This document shows positions 15,936 to 22,894 of a DNA stretch of 64,000 nucleotides, one piece after another. Position numbers and translations under genes: made by a program. Each line of letters opens with the position of its first letter. Within the stretch, counting starts at the first letter, position 1. Source of the stretch: Streptomyces fructofermentans (GTDB lineage: Bacteria > Actinomycetota > Actinomycetes > Streptomycetales > Streptomycetaceae); the NCBI RefSeq assembly GCF_014651055.1, contig NZ_BMWD01000023.1, forward strand, positions 1 to 64,000, written 5' to 3'. The notes beneath the pieces were generated by a model. That model had not been told where the DNA came from, did no database searches, and was given only the letters and a program-made list of their open reading frames with translations.

Positions 15936-18704
15936 ATGGGCAAACTTGGGCGATACGTCCCTGCGCGCCGACGCGGTGGCCATGCGCCGTCGCAGGCCGA
16001 GCCCCCGGACGCCGACCCGGAGGCCCCTCGCCGATCGCCCGCCCGACGCATGTGGTCGTTCCTGACCCCGCGCAGCCTCGCGGGCCAGGTCTTCCTGCTG
16101 CAACTGGTGGTCGTCCTGCTGCTCATCGCCACGGCCGTGGTGGTACTCGTGCTCCAGGACCGCAACCGCGCGATCCGGGAGGCCGGCGACCAGTCACTGG
16201 CGGTTGCCGAGACGTTCGCGAACGCCCCGGGCACCGCGGCGGCGATGAAGAGCAAGGACCCGACGGCCGCACTCCAGCCGCACGCCGAGGTGGTGCGCAA
16301 CAAGACCGGCGTCGACTACGTCGTGGCGCTGAGCCCGTACGGCTTCCGGTGGACCCACCCGGACCCGGACAAGATCGGCAAGCACGTCTCCCCCTCCTAC
16401 GGCGAAGCGCTCACGGGCCAGCCCCACCAGACCACGTTCGACAGCAGCCTGGGAAAGGCCGTCGACTCGACGGTGGCCGTCTTCGACGAGAAGGGGGACG
16501 CCGTCGGCCTCATCACCGTGGGTGTCACGGTCGACAAGGTGGCCGGGATGGTGCAGCACCAGCTGCCGGTGATATACGCCGCGGGCGGTGTCGCGCTGCT
16601 GCTGGCCGGAGGCGGGTCGGCACTGGTCAGCGCACGTTTGCGGCGCCAGACCGCAGGCCTGGGACCGGTCGAGATGACCCGCATGTACGAGCACCACGAC
16701 GCGGTGCTGCACGCGGTCCGCGAGGGCGTGATCATCCTGGACGGCGACGGAAGGCTGCTGCTGGTCAACGACGAGGCGCGCCGGCTGCTGGCGCTGCCGC
16801 CGCAGGCCGAGGGCCGGCCCGTCACCGACCTGGGCCTGAGCCCGACCCTGGCGGCCCTGCTGGGATCGGGCCGGGAAGCCACCGACAAGGTGTTCCTGGC
16901 GGGGGACATCCTGCTCGCGGTCAACGTGCGCCCGGTCGGCCCCAAGGGGGGCTCCGTGGCCACCCTGCGGGACACCACGGAGCTGCGTGCCCTCGCGGGC
17001 CGGGCGGACGTGGCCGGCGGGCGGCTGCGGCTGCTCTACGAGGCCAGCACACGGATCGGCACCACCCTCGACATGAAGCGCACCGCCGAGGAACTGGCCG
17101 AGGTGGCGGTCCCGCGCTTCGCCGACTTCGCCACCATCGAGATGGACGAGTCCGTACTGCACGGCGGTGAACCGACCGGGGCCAGTACGGACCTGCACCG
17201 CATCGCAGTCGAGGGCATCCGGGACGACGCACCGCTGCGCCCCGTGGGGACGCGCATGCACTACGTGCCCGGCAACCCCGTGGCCATCGCCATGGGCACC
17301 GGCCGGCCGGCCCTGCTGGAGCACCTCGCCACGGCCGACGGGTGGCGGGCCCAGGACCCCGAACGGGCTCGGAGGATCATCGAGTACGGCATCCACTCCA
17401 TGATCTCGGTGCCGCTCCAGGCGCGGGGCCAACTGCTGGGGGTCGTGGAGTTCTGGCGCTCGGAGCAGGACCCCTTCGAACCGGACGACCTGTCCCCGGC
17501 CGAGGAGCTCGCCGCCCGGGCGGCCGTGTGCATCGACAACGCGCGCCGGTACACCCGCGAACACATCACGGCCGTCACTCTCCAGCGCAGCCTGCTGCCC
17601 GGCGTGCTCCCCGAACTGTCCGCGCTGGAGGTCGGGCACCGGTACCTGCCCGCCCAGGCGGGGGTGGGCGGCGACTGGTACGACGTCATCCCGCTGCCGG
17701 GCGCCCGCGTGGCCCTGGTGGTCGGCGACGTCGTCGGACACGGCCTGCACGCCGCCGCGACCATGGGCCGCCTCCGGACGGCGGTGCACAACTTCGCCGC
17801 CCTGGACCTGCCCCCGGAGGAGATCCTCGGGCATCTGGACGACCTGATCACCCGGATCGACGAGGACTCGGCGGCCGAGGCCATCACCGGCGCCACCTGC
17901 CTGTACGCGGTCTACGATCCCGTCACCGGGCGGTGTGTCGTCGCCCGGGCCGGCCATCCCGGCCCGGCACTCGTCGCGCCCGACGGCACGGTGACCTTCC
18001 CCGACATCCCCGTCGCCCCGCCACTGGGCGTGGGAGCAGGGCTCCCGGTCGAGACGGCGGAACTGCGACTGGCCGCCGACAGCCGGCTGGTCCTCTACAC
18101 CGACGGTCTGATCGAAGCCCGCGGCCGCGACATCGACGTCGGCTTCGGCATGCTGAGGGACGCGCTCGCCGACACCCGCGGCGCCACCCCGGACGACACC
18201 TGCCAGGCGGTGCTCGACGCGATGCTGCGCACCGGGTCGAGCGACGACGTCGCCCTGCTCGTCGCACGCACCCGCCTCCTCGACCCCGACCAGGTCGCGG
18301 AGTGGGAGGTGCCCCACGACCCCGCGGCCGTCGCCCGGATCCGCGCCGAGGCCACCGACAGGCTGGAGGCCTGGGGCGTCGGCGAGGCGGCCTTCACGAC
18401 CGAGCTGATCCTCAGCGAGCTGGTGACGAACGCCATCCGGTACGGGGAGAGCCCCATCAGGCTGCGGCTGCTGCGCGACGGCGACAGCCTGATCTGCGAG
18501 GTCGCCGACGGCACCAGCACCTCCCCCCACCTGCGCCGCGCGGCCTCGACCGACGAAGGGGGGCGCGGTCTGTTCCTCGTCGCGCAGATGTCCCGCCGCT
18601 GGGGGACCCGGTACACCGACCGAGGCAAGATCATCTGGGCCGAGCAGGACCTCGACGCCGGAGCCTCCGGCGACCTGGGCGCTCTCCTGCTGGCCGAGCT
18701 GTGA
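15936..18704 (+). CDS. Membrane sensor SpoIIE phosphatase with HATPase domain
   Basis: 922 residues in order: Arg-rich cytoplasmic N-terminus; TM1 near 52-74; an extracellular sCache/DcuS-like domain (about 75-200) with the signature FRWTHPDPDKIGKH; TM2 near 205-227; a PAS segment (about 240-340) with REGVIILDGDGRLLLVN; a GAF domain (about 365-540); SpoIIE/PP2C (about 550-785) with GGDWYDVIPL, GDVVGHGLHAA, YTDGLIEARG and SDDVALL; and an RsbW-type HATPase (about 800-905) with LSELVTNAIRYG and GGRGLFLVAQ. It combines phosphatase and anti-sigma kinase folds, so it could both release and hold a sigma factor in response to an external ligand. The ATG at 15936 abuts GAGGA; Met39 (16050) is an alternative start. 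Confidence 0.85.
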   Translation: MGKLGRYVPARRRGGHAPSQAEPPDADPEAPRRSPARRMWSFLTPRSLAGQVFLLQLVVVLLLIATAVVVLVLQDRNRAIREAGDQSLAVAETFANAPGTAAAMKSKDPTAALQPHAEVVRNKTGVDYVVALSPYGFRWTHPDPDKIGKHVSPSYGEALTGQPHQTTFDSSLGKAVDSTVAVFDEKGDAVGLITVGVTVDKVAGMVQHQLPVIYAAGGVALLLAGGGSALVSARLRRQTAGLGPVEMTRMYEHHDAVLHAVREGVIILDGDGRLLLVNDEARRLLALPPQAEGRPVTDLGLSPTLAALLGSGREATDKVFLAGDILLAVNVRPVGPKGGSVATLRDTTELRALAGRADVAGGRLRLLYEASTRIGTTLDMKRTAEELAEVAVPRFADFATIEMDESVLHGGEPTGASTDLHRIAVEGIRDDAPLRPVGTRMHYVPGNPVAIAMGTGRPALLEHLATADGWRAQDPERARRIIEYGIHSMISVPLQARGQLLGVVEFWRSEQDPFEPDDLSPAEELAARAAVCIDNARRYTREHITAVTLQRSLLPGVLPELSALEVGHRYLPAQAGVGGDWYDVIPLPGARVALVVGDVVGHGLHAAATMGRLRTAVHNFAALDLPPEEILGHLDDLITRIDEDSAAEAITGATCLYAVYDPVTGRCVVARAGHPGPALVAPDGTVTFPDIPVAPPLGVGAGLPVETAELRLAADSRLVLYTDGLIEARGRDIDVGFGMLRDALADTRGATPDDTCQAVLDAMLRTGSSDDVALLVARTRLLDPDQVAEWEVPHDPAAVARIRAEATDRLEAWGVGEAAFTTELILSELVTNAIRYGESPIRLRLLRDGDSLICEVADGTSTSPHLRRAASTDEGGRGLFLVAQMSRRWGTRYTDRGKIIWAEQDLDAGASGDLGALLLAEL

Positions 18705-18730
18705 GGCGGCGGCACGGAACAGGGTCGTAC

Positions 18731-18757
18731 GGGCCGCCGCGGGGTGCGCGGCGGCCC
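18731..18757. terminator. Bidirectional hairpin terminator
   Basis: GGGCCGCCGCG at 18731-18741 pairs perfectly with CGCGGCGGCCC at 18747-18757 around the 5-nt loop GGGTG. It sits between two convergent genes. Confidence 0.6.
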
Positions 18758-18764
18758 GCATGGC

Positions 18765-19646
18765 TCAGGAGCCGCCGCCGACGGTGAAGTACGGGATCTT
18801 GTCCGGGTCCTGGCCGAAGGCGGCCCCGAGGTAGACGGCCGACAGTTTGGCGAGCGTCCCGTCGTCGATCAGCTGCCTGATGATCCGGTCCAGCTCGCCC
18901 CTGTTGGGCGACCCCTTCGGATACAGCGCCCCGTACCCCTGGTCGGTCCGGTACTGGCCCACCAGGCGCACCCTGCCCTCCCGCTTCTGCGGATACGCCA
19001 GCAGGATCGTCGTGTCGTGCACGATCGCGTCGATGCTGCCCTTCTCCAGCGCCGTGACCATGCCCGGGTCGTTGGGGAAGGCGGTGACGGGCTTGGTCGG
19101 CCTGAGCCGGTCCTTGACGAAATCCTCGCCCGTGGTGCCGTCGGCGACGCCGATCCGCACGTCGCGGATGTTGTCCTCGTTGATCCTCTCGCCGTCCCTG
19201 ACCAGCACTCCCAGGGTCGAGTCGAGGTAGGGCGGGGAGAACTCGGCGACCTTGCTCCGCTGCGGGGTGATCGTGATCTGCGCCAGGGCCAGGTCGAAGT
19301 CCTTGGTCCGGCCGGACACGACCTCCGGGAAGGGCGCGTTCTTCACATCCACCCGGTCGAGCCCGGACCGGTAGGCGATATTGGCGGCCATGCAGTACTC
19401 GTAGCCGCTCTTGACCGAGCCCGGTGTGTCGCCGTTCCACCAGCCGGGTGCGGGCAGCGTCGTCTTGACCGTGAGGGCGCCCGCGGTCTCGGGCGACGGC
19501 AGGCGGAACTCCCCGCGACGCCCGGAGACCTCGCAGTCGCCGTACTCGGTGTTCGGCGACTTCGCCCCGCCCTCGTCGCACGCCGACGACGCGGCGACGA
19601 GCGCCGCACCGACAACCAGGGAGACGATCGCTGCCGCGGCGCGCAT
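18765..19646 (-). CDS. ABC-type polar amino-acid solute-binding lipoprotein
   Basis: 293 residues. A lipoprotein signal peptide ends in AASSAC (cysteine about residue 23). The SBP_bac_3 fold follows, with YEYCMAANIAYRSGL, FDLALAQITITPQR and the phrase VAEFSPPYLDSTLGVLVR typical of glutamate or glutamine-binding proteins, then LEKGSIDAIVHDTTILL and a C-terminal LIDDGTLAKLSAVY. It would capture a solute outside the membrane for an ABC permease, but no permease or ATPase gene is adjacent, so it may pair with a distant transporter or a sensor. The start was set at the second of two adjacent ATGs (19646), with GGAGG 7 nt upstream. Confidence 0.85.
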   Translation of the reverse strand: MRAAAAIVSLVVGAALVAASSACDEGGAKSPNTEYGDCEVSGRRGEFRLPSPETAGALTVKTTLPAPGWWNGDTPGSVKSGYEYCMAANIAYRSGLDRVDVKNAPFPEVVSGRTKDFDLALAQITITPQRSKVAEFSPPYLDSTLGVLVRDGERINEDNIRDVRIGVADGTTGEDFVKDRLRPTKPVTAFPNDPGMVTALEKGSIDAIVHDTTILLAYPQKREGRVRLVGQYRTDQGYGALYPKGSPNRGELDRIIRQLIDDGTLAKLSAVYLGAAFGQDPDKIPYFTVGGGS

Positions 19647-19679
19647 CATTGCACCTCCGGTAGGGACATCCTCCAACAA

Positions 19680-20038
19680 TCACCATAGATCACCACGAAC
19701 CGTACAACCGTCGGGACCGTGTGGGAGGACACCCGGAGCGCGCGGGTCGGGCCGCCGGCCCCCCAGCGGCGCCGCGGCGGCCCGCCGCAGGCCCCGTGAC
19801 CGCGGGACGCGCCGGGCACCTCCACCGCCGCGGCTCGTACGGGGCGGCTCGTCCTACGGGGCGACGGGGCAGCGCCCGCCGCGCAGCGGGCCAGCGTCCG
19901 ACACCCACACCGGTACCCCGTCGACGCCCATCCCGCAGGGGGTGCGGGTGGCCCGCACCCCCTGCGGGATGGGCTGCCGTGGCGCCCCACCACGAAGCGC
20001 GAGACCCTTGAAAGGACATGACCGCAAGGAGGCGCTCC
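19680..20038. other. Intergenic region, 359 bp
   Basis: It lies between the solute-binding gene and a small membrane-protein gene. Its only clear content is the long perfect hairpin listed separately. Confidence 0.5.
19926..19974. terminator. 23-bp perfect inverted repeat (hairpin)
   Basis: The arms at 19926-19948 and 19952-19974 are perfectly complementary, with a 3-nt loop TGG; the outer part reads GCCCATCCCGCAGGGGG. It lies upstream of the 70-residue protein gene, 280 bp from the start of the solute-binding gene. It could be a terminator, a transcribed structural RNA or a small repeat element; no U-tract is present. Confidence 0.55.
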
Positions 20039-20251
20039 ATGGCATATCACGAGGGAAGGCCATGGAAGGACCCCTCGAAGCGAACCCGGACCCAGGCCCA
20101 CCTCGTACTGGGTTGCGCACTCGCTCTTGCTCTCCTCATCGCCCTTGCCGTGATCGAGATCCAGGCCGCCGCATTCGTCGTCGGACTCGCACTCCTCACC
20201 GCGCTCGTGCTGTGGATCGCCGGCAGGACCGGCAGACGCCGCGGTCCGTGA
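20039..20251 (+). CDS. Small two-TM protein
   Basis: 70 residues: a charged N-terminus (MAYHEGRPWKDPSKRTRTQ), then two hydrophobic helices near 21-38 and 43-60 and a basic end GRTGRRRGP. The ATG at 20039 has AAGGAGG 6-7 nt upstream, better than the upstream start at 20018. Unknown function, probably membrane-embedded. It is convergent with the AraC regulator gene. Confidence 0.6.
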   Translation: MAYHEGRPWKDPSKRTRTQAHLVLGCALALALLIALAVIEIQAAAFVVGLALLTALVLWIAGRTGRRRGP

Positions 20252-20403
20252 ACCTCCTGGCGAACCCGGAAGCCGGAACCCGGGAACTCGTGGCACGATC
20301 ATGAACAGGCCCCGGCACTGCGCCCTTTGGCCCCGGCCGCGCGGCCCGGGCCCGGACGGGGCGTTCACGGCCGATCACGCGATACGCGGCCGCGCGCAGG
20401 CCA

Positions 20404-21372
20404 TCACGCGGGGGAGCGGGGGTCGTTCCGGTCGCGCCAGGCCCGCGGCGAGACCCCGTACGCCTGCTTGAAGACCTTGCTGAAGTGGGTCGCGTCCACG
20501 AAACCCCAACGGCGTCCTGTCGCCGCGATGGTCCGCAGCCGGCCGTTCGGCCCGGCCAGCTCCCGCCGGCACTCGGCCAGGCGGCGCGTGCGGATCCAGT
20601 CCCCGAGGCTGATGCCCGACCGCGACAGCACCGCGTAGAGGTGCCGTACGGAGATGTCGTGTGCGGCGGCGATCCGTGCCGCCGACAGATCCCGGTCGGC
20701 CAGGTGCTGGCGGATGTAGTGCGTGATCCGCAGGCTGAGCGTCGCCTCCAACGGACCCCTGGCCGGACCGGAGTTGCCGTGCTGGGACGTCAGGACGGCA
20801 CGCAGCAGTTCGACGCTGGGTTCCACGACGGCGTCCCCGTGCACGCCCTGGTGCAGCCGGTCGCCGACGGCCAGTTGGGAGAAGTAGGTGAAGGCGAGGC
20901 CGGCAAGAGGGTTGTCTGATCCCAGGGCGAGAGTGCCGGTGTCCCGCAGCAGGCGGTCCGGGAGCGCGAGCATCGCGCGGGGAAAACGCAGGAAGTGGTG
21001 GTCGACTCCCTCGTCGAAGAGCAGCGTGTAGGGAGCGGTCGACTCGTAGACGGCCAGCTCGCCCGGCCGCAGCACGCACTCGCGGCCGTTCTGCACCACC
21101 AGGCTGGTGCCCGTCACCTGGAGCCCGAGGAAGACGGCCGGCTCCTCGTCCACCCGCGCCAGCCGCTCCGTCCGCCGGACGGTGACCGCCGACGCCCGCG
21201 CCGAACAGAACCTGAGAGGCCCGGCGGCCCCGAGCCCTATGCGGACGCAGATGTCCTCGGCCGGCGGACCGTGGTCGATGTCGACCGCCACCAGGGAGTC
21301 CCACACCGCGTGCCGGACGACTTCCTCCCGGTCCCGCGGCGGTACGAACGCGGTGTCCAGGACCGGACTCAT
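20404..21372 (-). CDS. AraC-family transcriptional regulator
   Basis: 322 residues. The N-terminal half resembles the AraC-binding-like domain (DUF type, ECVLRPGELAVYESTAPYTLLFDEGVDHHFLRFP). The C-terminal 100 residues carry two helix-turn-helix motifs: LSAARIAAAHDISVRHLYAVL and the classic end RWGFVDATHFSKVFKQAYGVSPRAWR. The ATG at 21372 has GGAGG upstream. No enzyme gene is adjacent, so its target is unclear. Confidence 0.88.
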   Translation of the reverse strand: MSPVLDTAFVPPRDREEVVRHAVWDSLVAVDIDHGPPAEDICVRIGLGAAGPLRFCSARASAVTVRRTERLARVDEEPAVFLGLQVTGTSLVVQNGRECVLRPGELAVYESTAPYTLLFDEGVDHHFLRFPRAMLALPDRLLRDTGTLALGSDNPLAGLAFTYFSQLAVGDRLHQGVHGDAVVEPSVELLRAVLTSQHGNSGPARGPLEATLSLRITHYIRQHLADRDLSAARIAAAHDISVRHLYAVLSRSGISLGDWIRTRRLAECRRELAGPNGRLRTIAATGRRWGFVDATHFSKVFKQAYGVSPRAWRDRNDPRSPA

Positions 21373-21809
21373 GAGGCGGACCCTCCTACGCGCCGGCCAC
21401 GGAGCCGGCCGGGCAGTACCTCGGCCCGTTCCCCCACAAGTCCCCCTCGCCACAGACGGTTTCCCCCATCAGTCTCGCGGGATCACCTCGCGCCGTACAG
21501 CAGGCTCGACGGGACCGCGCACGACCCGCGCGCCTGATGAGGCGCCGAATCGCGGCCGTGCACCACTGACACAGTTCCCTGCCCGGACGACAAAGTCCGA
21601 GGCCCACGACGGCCCTAGGGTCCATGGACGAGGCCGGAGGAGAGAGAGTCGGCGGTCGGCCCGGACCGGCCACGGAACGCGGGTCCTCCGCCGGCACCGC
21701 TCGGGGGCGGAGTGCGGTCCGCCCTCACTCCACCCGTAGCAAGGGCGCGGTATCCGCCGCTCCGTGAAGAAACCAGTTCCCCATCCCGCCCTGCAGGGGC
21801 GAGAAAGCC
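21373..21809. other. Divergent intergenic region, 437 bp
   Basis: It lies between the AraC regulator and a secreted peptidoglycan-binding protein gene. I see no gene, strong hairpin or repeat in it. Confidence 0.4.
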
Positions 21810-22298
21810 ATGAGGACAACCATGCGACCTGTCGTGACGAGGACATTGGCAAGTGCCGCCGCAGTCATCGGACTTGCCGCCGGGAGTCTGGCGGGCGCGA
21901 CCGCCGTCTCCGCGGCGTCCGAGTCGACCGCCAAGCCCGCGGCGAGCACCCAGGACGTCTCCGTCCTCGCGGTCAACAACCTCGGGCTGAACATCGCCCG
22001 GGCGAAGAACTGGCAGTGCTTCCTCACCCGCGACGGCTTCGAGCCCTGGGAGCACAACGGGATGCTGGGCAAGGACAGTTGGAGGGCGGCGCAGCGGATG
22101 TTCAACGCACGCGGCTTCAGCGGGGACACCCGCCTGGTCGTCGACGGAGACGTCGGCAAGTACACGATCAAGGCGTTGCAGCGTTACCTGAACTCCTACG
22201 GCTTCGGCCTCGCCGTCGACGGCATCGCCGGACCGAGGACCACGGATGCCTTCTGGGAGTTCAACGGCGTCCCTGTCCGGGATCCCCGATGCGTGTGA
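21810..22298 (+). CDS. Secreted peptidoglycan-binding protein
   Basis: 162 residues. A signal peptide (about 1-36: basic start, LASAAAVIGLAAGSLAGATAVSA) is followed by a linker and a PG_binding_1-like domain with NGMLGKDSWRAAQRMFNARGF, LVVDGDVGKYTIKALQRYLNSYG and VDGIAGPRTTDAFWEF. Such domains bind cell-wall glycan or peptide and usually accompany a hydrolase, but no catalytic domain is present. The ATG at 21822 (fourth codon on) is also possible, with GAGG upstream. Confidence 0.8.
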   Translation: MRTTMRPVVTRTLASAAAVIGLAAGSLAGATAVSAASESTAKPAASTQDVSVLAVNNLGLNIARAKNWQCFLTRDGFEPWEHNGMLGKDSWRAAQRMFNARGFSGDTRLVVDGDVGKYTIKALQRYLNSYGFGLAVDGIAGPRTTDAFWEFNGVPVRDPRCV

Positions 22299-22489
22299 GC
22301 CGAACACGCGCCACCGCGTACTGAGGGGCCCGCGCTGCTGCACCACGCGTCCCCTCGACCGTTCCCGGAGGTTGTCCGCCGCAGGGGGACCGCTGTCCGC
22401 AGGTCGTGCTGGGTGATCTCAGGGTGCACGGCCCACGGCAATCCTCCTGCGCCACCCGGTGCCACCGCGTAGTACCGGGTGGGGCGGCG

Positions 22490-22523
22490 CGTCTCGCGTC
22501 CGGGCCGGCCCGGACGCGAGACG
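22490..22523. repeat. 34-bp perfect palindrome
   Basis: The two 17-nt halves are exact reverse complements (left half starts CGTCTCGCGTCC, centre GGCC). It lies about 190 bp after the peptidoglycan-binding gene, and a related GGGGCCGGCCCGGACG follows about 40 bp on. Terminator or protein-binding site. Confidence 0.6.
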
Positions 22524-22833
22524 ATCGAGTCCGGGCTCATCGGCTGGCTCGGGGCCGGCCCGGACGGGCGCCGGCTCGCCGTGAGGGGCGCCGGGGCGCA
22601 GGGAGCGCAGAAGGCGCGGGCGCTGGTTCCGGCACGGCCCCGCCAGGCCGGCGCATCCCACCCGGGGAGACCGCCCGGCGACGGGCGCATCGTGAGGGTT
22701 CCTCCCTTCGGGCGCAGCTCGTGCCGCTCGGCCCGCACGGCGGCGCCGGTGCCGAGGCCGCGGCAGCGAACCGGTCCCCGGCCTCCCCGCAGGCGCGAGG
22801 GATGCGAGCCGAACGCGTGAGCGCAGGGAGCGA

Positions 22834-22850
22834 CACTGTTCCCAACAGTG
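22834..22850 (+). promoter_or_regulatory. Inverted repeat upstream of the P-type ATPase
   Basis: CACTGTT-CCC-AACAGTG, a perfect 7-bp inverted repeat ending 44 bp before the ATPase start. The same half-sites, in the opposite order, recur upstream of the universal stress gene at 28847-28868, which suggests a shared regulator. Confidence 0.45.
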
Positions 22851-22894
22851 GTACCGAGTGCGGTCCCGTGGATAACACGGTGCAAGATGGAGCC

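Larger units (their letters stand above)
22299..22894. other. Intergenic region, 596 bp
   Basis: It contains a long perfect palindrome and a short inverted repeat near the ATPase start (both listed). The rest is GC-rich DNA without a credible gene. Confidence 0.5.

Noticed and set aside
16194..18761. An 855-codon open frame on the minus strand
   Set aside because: It is antisense to the sensor phosphatase, whose domains are clear on the plus strand; long antisense frames are an artefact of high GC.
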